From positions 1,736,001-1,800,000 of the forward strand of contig NZ_CP032317.1 of the NCBI RefSeq assembly GCF_003574965.1: a stretch of DNA of 64,000 nucleotides. The letters are read 5' to 3'. Origin of the DNA: Hymenobacter oligotrophus. Its GTDB lineage: Bacteria; Bacteroidota; Bacteroidia; Cytophagales; Hymenobacteraceae. A program made the translations under genes and the position numbers. Below the pieces are notes generated by a model. It had not been told where the DNA came from. It searched no databases and was given only the letters and a program-made list of their open reading frames with translations. Shown piece by piece: positions 24,114 to 31,843 of this stretch; the first letter of the stretch is position 1; the number at the start of each line of letters is the position of its first letter.

Positions 24114-24202
24114 GCTGCTTAACCTGTGGCACCTAGGGCTTAGTGTCGACAAGCCGGAGCGAGGCTTAAATAGTCAATTATAAATATTTATCCGACAAAC
24201 GG

Positions 24203-24241
24203 TTGGAGTTACAATTATCTATGACGTATGTTTGCGTCATA
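24203..24241 (+). promoter_or_regulatory. arsR promoter with operator bracketing the -7 box
   Basis: TATGACG (24220-24226) and CGTCATA (24235-24241) form an inverted repeat. The 8 bp between them, TATGTTTG (24227-24234), are exactly a TAnnTTTG -7 box. A TTG lies 21 bp upstream (24203-24205). A dimeric repressor bound to the repeat would cover the promoter; the ArsR gene starts 12 bp downstream. Confidence 0.75.
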
Positions 24242-24253
24242 CTTCATGAATAT

Positions 24254-24598
24254 ATGACCTACGCCAAGCTTTCCGAGTTCACCGAGGCCCAGCAGCAGCT
24301 GGCGCGGGTAGCCAAGGCCCTAAGTCACCCGGCCCGCGTGGCCATCATCGAGCTGCTGGCCGCCAAAAAAACTTGCATTTCCGGCGACATAGCGGCCGAG
24401 CTGCCGCTTTCGCGTACCACCGTTTCGCAGCACCTGCAAGAGCTGAAAGCGGCTGGCTTGGTGCGCGGCGACATCGACGGGCTTACCGTGTGCTACTGCC
24501 TCGATACGGAGGTGCTCGGGCGCGTGCAGCAGCAATTCGGTGCTTTTCTGGAGCAGGCCGCTTGCTGCGGGCCCGCAGCACCCGGTTGCGCCTGCTAG
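24254..24598 (+). CDS. ArsR/SmtB-family metalloregulatory repressor
   Basis: A 114-residue winged-helix repressor. The recognition region is ELPLSRTTVSQHLQELKAAGLV, only its first 20 residues being core. The usual ArsR metal motif ELCVCD is here TCISGDI, keeping one Cys. Extra Cys lie in VCYCL and in the tail AACCGPAAPGCAC, which could form an alternative arsenite site as in other ArsR types with C-terminal thiolates. ATG 24254 was chosen because upstream starts (24221, 24203) lie inside the promoter and operator. First gene of an ars-like cluster; probably autoregulated. Confidence 0.88.
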   Translation: MTYAKLSEFTEAQQQLARVAKALSHPARVAIIELLAAKKTCISGDIAAELPLSRTTVSQHLQELKAAGLVRGDIDGLTVCYCLDTEVLGRVQQQFGAFLEQAACCGPAAPGCAC

Positions 24599-24649
24599 GT
24601 GCCGCCGCTTCCGCGTTTGTTCAGCAACCTTTTTCTGCCCTTCTGATCT

Positions 24650-25194
24650 ATGAAAACCGCTCTCTTCCCTCGCATGCACGTTTCGCTGTACGTGTCCAAC
24701 ATTGAGGCTACCGTGGCCTTCTACAACCGCTTTTTCGGCCAGCCAGCCAGCAAGCAAGCAAAACAAAGCCCGGCTACTCCAAATACGTGCTCGAGCGACC
24801 GTCGCTGATTATCTCCTTTGTGCAAAACCCGGCCCGCGTGCAAAGCCACTTTGGCCACCTGGGCTTTCAGGTTGAAACTCCCGAGCAGCTGCAGCAGCGC
24901 CTAGCCGTAGCCAGCGCCGCCGGGCTGGTGCAGCGCCAGGAAATGGGCACCAATTGCTGCTACGCCAAGCAGGATAAGTTTTGGGTAAACGACCCCGACG
25001 GCGTGGAATGGGAAGTGTACTACTTTCACGAAGACGCCGAGTTTAACGACCCGCACTACGACGACCTAGCGGCCAGCACCGGCCAGTGCTGCATCGCTTC
25101 GGCCCCGGCCGAAGCGCTAACCACCGCACCCATGGCCTTTACGCTGGTTGAGGCGGGCCCAACCCCACAGTGCTGCAGCACCGGCACCTGCTAA
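24650..25194 (+). pseudogene. Frameshifted ArsI/CadI-like vicinal oxygen chelate protein
   Basis: The first frame from ATG 24650 reads HVSLYVSNIEATVAFYNRFFG, the start of ArsI/CadI proteins, and stops soon after. The homologous sequence continues in another frame from about 24757 (KTKPGYSKYVLERPSLIISF, HFGHLGFQV, DPDGVEWEVYYF). The break falls in a slippage-prone stretch of CAGC and CAAG repeats (24741-24765). Removing 8 nt there would join the halves. ArsI is a non-haem iron C-As lyase that demethylates methylarsenite. The tail is Cys-rich (GQCCIAS, PQCCSTGTC). It may be a pseudogene, a phase-variable gene or a sequencing error. Confidence 0.75.
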
Positions 25195-25227
25195 CGCAGT
25201 TCGTGCTTTACCTCACAACCAAGCCCC

Positions 25228-25764
25228 ATGACCCTGCACCCCTTAACCGAGCAACACTGGCCCGCCGTGCAAGCCATTTATGCGGCGGGCGTAGGCACGG
25301 GCAATGCTACTTTTGAAACCCAGGTGCCTGCCTGGCCCACCTGGCACGCCAGCCACCTAGGGCACAGCCGGCTGGTGGCATGCAACGAGCAGCAGCAAGT
25401 AGTGGGCTGGGCAGCACTCAGCCCTGTTTCGGGGCGGTGCGTGTACGGCGGAGTGGCCGAGGTTAGCGTGTACGTTGCCGCCGAAGCTCGTGGCCAAGGC
25501 GTAGGCCTGCTGCTGCTGCGGGCCCTGGTGCAGGCATCGGAAAGCAACGGCATTTGGACGCTGCAGGCCGGCATTTTGCCAGAAAACACCGCCAGCCTCG
25601 CCCTTCATGCCAAAGCGGGTTTTCGGGTGGTGGGCTACCGCGAACGGCTGGGCCAGCTGCACGGCGTATGGCGCAACGTGGTGCTGCTCGAGCGGCGCAG
25701 CGCCGTGGTAGGCACCGCAGGCGCAGATGCCCCCGCTTCGGCCGCGGCACCCACCCGCATTTGA
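25228..25764 (+). CDS. GNAT acetyltransferase, phosphinothricin/arsinothricin type (ArsN1-like)
   Basis: A 178-residue GNAT enzyme. It resembles phosphinothricin N-acetyltransferases: IYAAGVGTGNATFET near the start, SVYVAAEARGQGVGLLLLRA as the acetyl-CoA loop, GIWTLQAGILPENTASLALH and FRVVGYRERLGQ-HG-WRNVVLLER near the end. In ars operons such enzymes (ArsN1) acetylate the arsenic antibiotic arsinothricin. The position 33 bp after the ArsI-like gene favours that reading, though phosphinothricin or another amino acid is possible. The last about 20 residues are Ala-rich and non-conserved. Confidence 0.82.
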   Translation: MTLHPLTEQHWPAVQAIYAAGVGTGNATFETQVPAWPTWHASHLGHSRLVACNEQQQVVGWAALSPVSGRCVYGGVAEVSVYVAAEARGQGVGLLLLRALVQASESNGIWTLQAGILPENTASLALHAKAGFRVVGYRERLGQLHGVWRNVVLLERRSAVVGTAGADAPASAAAPTRI

Positions 25765-25908
25765 TTGCCAAGGCCCAGCGCCCAACCGAGCGCAATTTTG
25801 GTGCATTCCGACGCGATTTTCCGACCGGCGTAATTACCCATTAACACACAGGTTGTAAACTGCAGCGCCAATGCGCCATTGTCAGGCGCCCGGCTAAAGC
25901 TCCCCGTT

Positions 25909-26718
25909 ATGCTCACTTTGCTTGTTCTGACCGATTTTTCGCCCGTTGCCGACCACGCCCTGCAATATGCCGCTGCCCTGGCCGCGCCAGCGGGCGCGCA
26001 CCTTGTGCTGCTGCACGTGCGCCCTTCGCTGCTGAGCCCGCGTGCTTTCACTGGCACCGCCGAGTACTCCGAAAGCCAAGCCCACGACCTGCTGCAGCAA
26101 CGCCTGCGCGCGTTGCCGGCGGGCGTGCGGGCTACCTGCGCCCTGGAGCGCGGCGACGTAGCCGCCGAGTTGGCCGAAGCAGCTCGGCGGCACAACGCTT
26201 CGGTGCTGGTGGTGGGCCGCCCCGACCTAAGCAACACCCCCGAAGAGCTGGAGCACACTACCTCGTTGGATGTACTGCGCCACGTGGCCTGCCCCCTGCT
26301 GGTGGTGCCGCACAACGCAGCCGGTGCGGTGCCGCCGCGCCAAGTGCTCCTTGCCCTCGACGACCAGCCCCTGCCCACCACGCACACTACCACCGAGTTG
26401 CAGCCCTTGCTGGGCAATGCGGCCCTTACCGTGCTGCACGTAAGCGAGGAAGAAGTTGCCAACGACCCCAGCCGCGTTTTTGCCAACGCCGAGCACGCGG
26501 GCCTGGTGGCCGGTTTTGCCAGCGCGCAGGCCAGCGGCATTAGCGGCACCAGTCCGGCGGCCGGCATTGCCGACGCCACCGCCATGCAGCAGCCCGACTT
26601 GCTGCTGCTGGTGGCCCGGCGCCACAGCTTCCTGGGCAACTTGTTTCACCAAAGCGTAACGGCCACGGTGGTGCGCGAGGCGCGCCTGCCCGTGCTGGTG
26701 CTGCCCGAAAAAGCCTAG
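25909..26718 (+). CDS. Universal stress protein with two Usp domains
   Basis: A 269-residue cytosolic protein with tandem UspA folds. Domain 1 (1-137) opens MLTLLVLTDFSPVADHALQYA and ends CPLLVVPH; domain 2 (about 145-269) opens VLLALDDQPLP and ends LPVLVLPE. The ATP-binding glycine motif (G-2x-G-9x-G-S/T) is not obvious in either domain, so it may not bind ATP. A related protein is encoded at 48054. ATG 25909 gives the usual N-terminus. Terminated by the hairpin at 26741. Confidence 0.87.
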   Translation: MLTLLVLTDFSPVADHALQYAAALAAPAGAHLVLLHVRPSLLSPRAFTGTAEYSESQAHDLLQQRLRALPAGVRATCALERGDVAAELAEAARRHNASVLVVGRPDLSNTPEELEHTTSLDVLRHVACPLLVVPHNAAGAVPPRQVLLALDDQPLPTTHTTTELQPLLGNAALTVLHVSEEEVANDPSRVFANAEHAGLVAGFASAQASGISGTSPAAGIADATAMQQPDLLLLVARRHSFLGNLFHQSVTATVVREARLPVLVLPEKA

Positions 26719-26740
26719 GTCCCGTCGGCTAGCTCATCCA

Positions 26741-26776
26741 TAACACCGGAGTACCTTTGCGGGTACTCCGGTTTTT
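26741..26776 (+). terminator. Terminator that overlaps the next promoter
   Basis: ACCGGAGTACC / GGTACTCCGGT hairpin with TTTTT, directly followed by the ATG of the next gene (26777). The -7 box TACCTTTG (26752-26759) lies in the left arm and loop of this hairpin. Confidence 0.82.
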
Positions 26777-27574
26777 ATGCGTCACCTCCGACTCCTGTTT
26801 TTGCTGGCTAGCCTGCTGCCCACGGCGGCGCAGGCACAAACGCCGCTGGCGCCCGCCGCGCCGCCCGATACCGTTCGCAAATACGAAAACCCCGGCGGCC
26901 TGTCGGCGGCCGACAAGAAGCCCTGGTACAAGGGCAAGCTGGTGCGCGCCACGGTGGTGCCAGCGGCCCTCATCGGCTACGGCGTGAGCACCATCAACGG
27001 GCGCGGCTTTTACAGCAGCTACGACGCCCGGCGCGACATTCAGCGGCACTTTCCCAACTTCCGCACCCGTGTCGATGATTTTCTGATCATCGCGCCTTAC
27101 CTAGAGCTAGCCGCCGTGGAGCTTTCGGGCGTAGAAACCCGCAACGACCGGCTGAACATGCTGCTGGTGGTGCTGAAATCGGAAGCCATTTTTGCCGCCA
27201 CCACTTTCACGCTTAAGCACACCACCAAGGTGCTGCGCCCCGATGGCAGCACGCGCAATTCGTTTCCGTCGGGCCACACGGCGCAGGCGTTTTTGGCGGC
27301 CAGCATTGTGCACACCGAGTTCCGCGACAAAAGCCAGTGGTACGGCGTGGGCGCCTACACCATTGCCACCAGCGTGGCAGCCTTGCGCATGCTCAACAAC
27401 CGCCACTGGCAATCCGATGTAGTGGCTGGTGCCGGCGTGGGCATTTTGTCGGCGCACCTGGGCTACCTCACCCACCGCAACCGCTGGGGCCGCAAGCCCT
27501 TGCCGGGCCGCTACAGCGTGGCCCCGCTGGCCTACCCCGGCGCGGCGGGCCTCACGGTGGTGTGGCGCCCCTAG
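26777..27574 (+). CDS. PAP2-family phosphatase, exported
   Basis: A 265-residue type 2 phosphatidic acid phosphatase-like protein with signal peptide (MRHLRLLFLLASLLPTAAQA). The three PAP2 motifs are present: KHTTKVLRP, then SFPSGHTAQA, then the ALRMLNNRHWQSD stretch with catalytic His and Asp. The family removes phosphate from lipid phosphates such as phosphatidate or undecaprenyl pyrophosphate. With a signal peptide and few membrane helices it is likely periplasmic or outer-membrane linked. Promoter is the -7 box at 26752; the mRNA leader would be about 10 nt. Confidence 0.9.
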   Translation: MRHLRLLFLLASLLPTAAQAQTPLAPAAPPDTVRKYENPGGLSAADKKPWYKGKLVRATVVPAALIGYGVSTINGRGFYSSYDARRDIQRHFPNFRTRVDDFLIIAPYLELAAVELSGVETRNDRLNMLLVVLKSEAIFAATTFTLKHTTKVLRPDGSTRNSFPSGHTAQAFLAASIVHTEFRDKSQWYGVGAYTIATSVAALRMLNNRHWQSDVVAGAGVGILSAHLGYLTHRNRWGRKPLPGRYSVAPLAYPGAAGLTVVWRP

Positions 27575-27604
27575 GTGCGCCGTCGTCTTTCTCGTTTCGG
27601 CACC

Positions 27605-27658
27605 CGCAACGCCGCCCGCGCCCCGGCCTTTGGCTGCCGAAGCGCGGGCGGCGTTGCG
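27605..27658. terminator. 16-bp stem-loop after the PAP2 gene
   Basis: CGCAACGCCGCCCGCG (27605-27620) pairs perfectly with 27643-27658 across a 22-nt loop; only TT follows, so termination strength is uncertain. Confidence 0.6.
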
Positions 27659-27783
27659 TTTACGGCCGGCTGCCTGGGTGGCGCATGCCCGGCGCTACCT
27701 AGGCAGCCGGCCGCGCGGCGCGGGCCGCAACCCCGGGTTGGGCCAAGCCGTTAGTCCTGCTATTGGCCAATTGCGCATTGCTC

Positions 27784-28938
27784 ATGGATGCTACCGATTC
27801 GCGCCGCCGGTTTTTGCGCCAAGCTGGGCTGGGTGCTGCCGTGGCAGCGCTGGCCGCGCCGGGCGCGGCTGCGGCCATGCTCGCACAACCCCTCACCGCC
27901 GCTATGCAAAACTCCGACAAGAAGAAACTCGGCTGGGCCATTGTGGGCCTGGGCAAATTTGCCACCGAGGAAATCATGCCCAACTTCAAGGATTGCCAAC
28001 ACTCGCGCCTGGTAGCGCTGGTAAGCGGCTCGCCCGACAAGGCCCAGAAGCTGGCGCAGCAGTACGGCCTTCAGGAGAAAAACATCTACAGCTACCAGAA
28101 CTTCGACAGCATCAAGGACAACCCCGAGGTGGATGTGGTCTACATCATCTTGCCCAACAGCCTGCACGCCGAGTACACCATTCGGGCGGCGCAGGCGGGC
28201 AAGCACGTGCTCTGCGAAAAGCCCATGGCCACCTCCGTGCACGATTGCCAGAAGATGATTGACGCCTGCCAGAAAGCGGGCAAGCAGCTGATGATTGCCT
28301 ACCGCTGCCAGTACGAGCCCTTCAACCTGAACGCCATCGAGCGCATCCGGAAAGGCGAGCTGGGCAAGCTCCGCTTTATTACCTCCGACCACGGCCGCCG
28401 CGTGAAGCCCACCGAGGACAAGGCCGATACTTGGCGCGTGCAAAAGAAACTGGCGGGCGGCGGCTCGCTGATGGATATCGGCATTTACTCGCTGAACGCG
28501 GCGCGTTATTTCGCCGGCGAGGAGCCCGTGGAGGTTACCGCCCAAATTGCCTCCGACCCCAACGACCCTAGGTTTAAGGAAGTGGAAGACAACGTGGCTT
28601 TTACGCTGCGTTTCCCGAGCGGGGTGCTGGCCGCCTGCACCTCGTCGTACAGCTACGAAACGGTGAAGCGCGGCCGCGTTTTTGGCGACAAAGGCTGGCT
28701 CGACCTCGACCCGCTTTCCGACTATGATAAGCACACCATGAAAATTGGCAAGCCCGACGGCAAAGAGGAGCCGCAGCTGAAAGAGGGCAACCAGTTTGCC
28801 GCCGAAATCGACCACCTTTCGGAGTGCATTCTGCAAAACAAAACGCCCCGCACGCCCGGCGAGGAGGGCCTGCGCGACGTGCGCTACATCATGGCCATTT
28901 ACGAATCGGCGCGCAAGGGCAAGGCCATAAAGGTGTAG
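27784..28938 (+). CDS. Tat-exported Gfo/Idh/MocA-family oxidoreductase
   Basis: A 384-residue NAD(P)-dependent sugar oxidoreductase of the glucose-fructose oxidoreductase type. A twin-arginine signal lies at the N-terminus (SRRRFLRQAGLGAAVAAL). The Rossmann motif is WAIVGLGKFATEE and the dinucleotide/substrate motif CEKPMA. The catalytic region includes GGGSLMDIGIYSLNAARYF. GFOR-like enzymes keep NADP tightly bound and act in the periplasm, which fits the Tat signal. ATG 27784 is preferred to a TTG at 27763. The gene is flanked by hairpins and probably monocistronic. Confidence 0.9.
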   Translation: MDATDSRRRFLRQAGLGAAVAALAAPGAAAAMLAQPLTAAMQNSDKKKLGWAIVGLGKFATEEIMPNFKDCQHSRLVALVSGSPDKAQKLAQQYGLQEKNIYSYQNFDSIKDNPEVDVVYIILPNSLHAEYTIRAAQAGKHVLCEKPMATSVHDCQKMIDACQKAGKQLMIAYRCQYEPFNLNAIERIRKGELGKLRFITSDHGRRVKPTEDKADTWRVQKKLAGGGSLMDIGIYSLNAARYFAGEEPVEVTAQIASDPNDPRFKEVEDNVAFTLRFPSGVLAACTSSYSYETVKRGRVFGDKGWLDLDPLSDYDKHTMKIGKPDGKEEPQLKEGNQFAAEIDHLSECILQNKTPRTPGEEGLRDVRYIMAIYESARKGKAIKV

Positions 28939-28956
28939 CCCGGGGCGGTGCCGGCC

Positions 28957-29286
28957 CTAGGTGCCGGGGTTGGGCGAGGTGCGCGGCAGCCGGGGCAAAT
29001 GCGCCCACGGGTACAGCGCCCCGTTGAGGGCGGTGAGCACCAGGCGCCACTGCGGCAAGGGCTTGGCTGTTTCGGCCACGGCCATTTCGAGCAGCTCGCG
29101 GCTGGCGCGCACCTGCCGCTGCCACGGCACGGCAATATCAACGGCGGCCAGGCGCTCGAGTTCGGGCAACGCTTCCTGGCTGAGGCGCAGCATCTCGCCG
29201 TGGTGCTCGGGCGTAAACTCATTGAGGCCTAGCAGCTGCTCGTGCAGGTGTTGCAATTGCCGCAGGGAAGGGTGAAGCCGCTCCAT
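28957..29286 (-). CDS. Hypothetical protein (109 aa)
   Basis: A 109-residue soluble, largely helical protein read from MERLHPSLRQLQHLHEQLLG. Regular Leu/His spacing suggests a helical bundle. An in-frame extension to 29481 would add 65 residues of Arg/Thr/Pro-rich sequence with no regular pattern, so the inner ATG is preferred. It is convergent with the oxidoreductase and divergent from the histidine kinase. Family not recognised. Confidence 0.6.
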   Translation of the reverse strand: MERLHPSLRQLQHLHEQLLGLNEFTPEHHGEMLRLSQEALPELERLAAVDIAVPWQRQVRASRELLEMAVAETAKPLPQWRLVLTALNGALYPWAHLPRLPRTSPNPGT

Positions 29287-29512
29287 TTTGGTGAATGTTC
29301 GGGCTTTGTACGCGGATTGCGGCGGCGTGGCTATTTGCGGCCGAACTTCCGCCCGGGAGGGCTTCGGGCGGGCTGTACCGGCCGCGCTACCGAGCTGCTT
29401 GGCGGGGGTTGCCAGCCGGCCCCGGGTGCTTCCGGTGCTTGCAGGCCGGCTCTCGGCTCTGATAGTATTACCTTCGGGCAATAGCCCGTGCGCTACGCTT
29501 TTTCAACCAGCT

Positions 29513-31843
29513 TTGCCAAACCACCCCAAATCCGCTTCGCAGCTGGCCCAAGCCGTGCTCCACGTGTCGTTTTCGCCGGGGGCACTGCTGCGGCCGGTGG
29601 GGCCCGATACGGCCGATTTCGTTGTAACGCACCTCAACCAAGCAGCGCAACAAGTGCTTCAACAGCCCGCCGAGCCCAACGTACTGCTCGGCGCGTGTTT
29701 TGCGGCCCTAGGTGGGCAGCGGCTGCTGGCGCACTGCCAGCAGGCCTACCGCACGGGCCAGCCCCTGCACATGATGCTGCCCGCCCTGCCCGATGGCACG
29801 GCCTGGCAACTGTCGTTGCAATGCCAGCACAACGAACTGGCCCTGGGCTTTGCCCCGGCGGCCGCGCCCGCTGCCCTAGGTGCCGCCGCCCCGGCCGAGC
29901 CCCGGCAGCTAAGCAGCAGCTTGGAGCGGTTGTTTCGGCACGCGCCCACGGCCATCTGCACCATGGCAGGCCCCGATTTTGTGTACGAAATGGTTAACGC
30001 CGCCTACGAGCGGCTGTTTCCGGGGCGCGCCTTGTTGGGCCGGCCCTTGCTGGAGGCTGTGCCCGAGGCGGCCGGGCACCCGGCCTATCTCTCGTTGCGG
30101 CAGGTGTACGAAACCGGGGTATCGCACGAGGCGCAGGGCGTGGTACTGGCCATGCAGCGCACCCCCGGCGGCCCCACCGAGTTAGGCTACTTCAACTACA
30201 TTCAGCAAGCCCGCTACGACGAGCACGGGCGCATCGACGGGGTGGTGGTGTTTACCTACGAGGTAACGGAGCAGGTGGCGGCCCAGCAGCAAATGCAGCA
30301 AATGCAGCACGAGTTGCTTACGCTCACCAACGCCATCGATCAGCTGGTGTGGACGGCCAAGCCGCACGGCGAGGTGGATTACTACAACGAGCAGTGGTAC
30401 CGCTACACCGGCAGCACTTGGGAGCAATGCCGCAACAACGGCTGGACATCCTGTTTCCACCCAAATGATTTGCCCCGCCTGCAGCAGCACTGGCAAACCG
30501 CGCTGGCGCAGGGCACGCCCTACGAGGTGGAGGCCCGCCTGCGCAGTGCCGAGGGCGAGTACCGCTGGTTTTTGGTGCGGGCTTTGCCCTCGCGCGATGC
30601 TGAGGGCAACATTACGCGCTGGTTTGGCACCGACACCGACATTCACGAGCAGAAACGCCTGCAACAGGTGCTGCTCGAAAGCGAGGAGTATTTCCGCTCC
30701 ATGGCCGACAGCCTGCCCTCGATGGTGTGGGTAACCGACCCCAACGGGCACTGCACTTACCTCAACAAGCAATGGTACAGCTACACCGGGCAGCAGCAAG
30801 CCGAGGCGCTGGGCATTGGCTGGCTGCAAGCCGTGCACCCCGACGACGCCCCCGCCGCCGAAAAAGCGTTTCTGGAAGCCAACGACTACCAGGTGCCGTT
30901 CCGGGTGGTGTACCGCCTGCGCCGCCACGACGGGCAATACCGCTGGGCCATTGATGCGGGCATGCCGCGCTACAGCGCCAGCGGCGAGTACGCCGGCATT
31001 GTGGGCACCGTTTTCGACATACACGAGCGACAGCTGGCTGAGCAGGCCTTGCAGCGCCTCACCCAGCAACTGCGCACCGCCCGCGACGAAGCCCGTGCCC
31101 TCAACAAGCAGCTGCAGGCCACCAACGAACGGTTGGTGCGCACCAACGTCGACCTCGACAACTTCATTTACAGTGCCTCGCACGATTTGCGCGTGCCCAT
31201 TACCAACATCGAGGGCCTGCTCGATTTGCTGGAGCACCAACTCCCGGCCGCTTCGCTGGGCAACCCCGAGCTGGGGCCGGTGCTGCGCATGATGCACGAA
31301 TCGGTGGAGCGGTTTAAGCGCACCATTGGCTACCTGAGCGAAGTAACCAAGTTGCAGAAAGAGTTCGATCAGCCGCCCGCGCAAGTGTTGCTGGCGGCCG
31401 TGTACGACGACGTGCGGCAGGATTTGCAGCCGCTGATTGCCGAAACCGGCGCCGTGCTCGAAGCCGACCTAGGCGGTTGCCCCAGCATTTCGTTTTCGCC
31501 GCGCAACCTGCGCTCGGTGGTGTACAACCTGCTCAGCAACGCGCTCAAGTACCGCCACCCCGGCCGGCAGCCCCTGGTGCACATCGGCTGTGCGCAACTG
31601 GCGCATTATACCGTGCTGCACGTGCGCGACAACGGCCTGGGCCTCGATGCCGATCAGCAGCAGCAGCTGTTCACCATGTTCCGCCGCTTGCACCACCACG
31701 TGGAGGGCTCGGGCGTGGGCCTTTACATGGTGAAGCGCAGCGTCGAAAACGCCGGCGGCAAAATCGAGGTCAGCAGCGAACCGGGCGTGGGCTCTACCTT
31801 CTCGGTGTACTTTCCGAGGCATACCAGCGCCACCCAACCGTAA
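29513..31843 (+). CDS. Multi-PAS sensor histidine kinase
   Basis: A cytosolic kinase of about 776 residues with no membrane helix. From the N-terminus: a degenerate PAS-like region, a PAS (FRHAPTAICTMAGPDFVYEM), two PAS_3 domains (LVWTAKPHGEVDYYNEQW and MVWVTDPNGHCTYLNKQW), a coiled coil, then HisKA with SASHDLRVPITNIEGL and HATPase_c with NLLSNALKYRHP, RDNGLGL and GSGVGLYMVKRSV. The start is uncertain: no ATG exists in frame before the first domain. TTG 29513 is chosen; TTG 29288 is the longest option. No response regulator is adjacent. Its 3' end overlaps the convergent receptor gene by 50 bp. Confidence 0.88.
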   Translation: MPNHPKSASQLAQAVLHVSFSPGALLRPVGPDTADFVVTHLNQAAQQVLQQPAEPNVLLGACFAALGGQRLLAHCQQAYRTGQPLHMMLPALPDGTAWQLSLQCQHNELALGFAPAAAPAALGAAAPAEPRQLSSSLERLFRHAPTAICTMAGPDFVYEMVNAAYERLFPGRALLGRPLLEAVPEAAGHPAYLSLRQVYETGVSHEAQGVVLAMQRTPGGPTELGYFNYIQQARYDEHGRIDGVVVFTYEVTEQVAAQQQMQQMQHELLTLTNAIDQLVWTAKPHGEVDYYNEQWYRYTGSTWEQCRNNGWTSCFHPNDLPRLQQHWQTALAQGTPYEVEARLRSAEGEYRWFLVRALPSRDAEGNITRWFGTDTDIHEQKRLQQVLLESEEYFRSMADSLPSMVWVTDPNGHCTYLNKQWYSYTGQQQAEALGIGWLQAVHPDDAPAAEKAFLEANDYQVPFRVVYRLRRHDGQYRWAIDAGMPRYSASGEYAGIVGTVFDIHERQLAEQALQRLTQQLRTARDEARALNKQLQATNERLVRTNVDLDNFIYSASHDLRVPITNIEGLLDLLEHQLPAASLGNPELGPVLRMMHESVERFKRTIGYLSEVTKLQKEFDQPPAQVLLAAVYDDVRQDLQPLIAETGAVLEADLGGCPSISFSPRNLRSVVYNLLSNALKYRHPGRQPLVHIGCAQLAHYTVLHVRDNGLGLDADQQQQLFTMFRRLHHHVEGSGVGLYMVKRSVENAGGKIEVSSEPGVGSTFSVYFPRHTSATQP

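Noticed and set aside
28957-29481. 174-codon version of the 109-aa hypothetical gene
   Set aside because: The extra 65 residues are Arg/Thr/Pro-rich and cross the divergent kinase start.
30182-31384. 400-codon frame opposite the PAS kinase
   Set aside because: Antisense shadow with Val/Gly/His-rich product and no motif.
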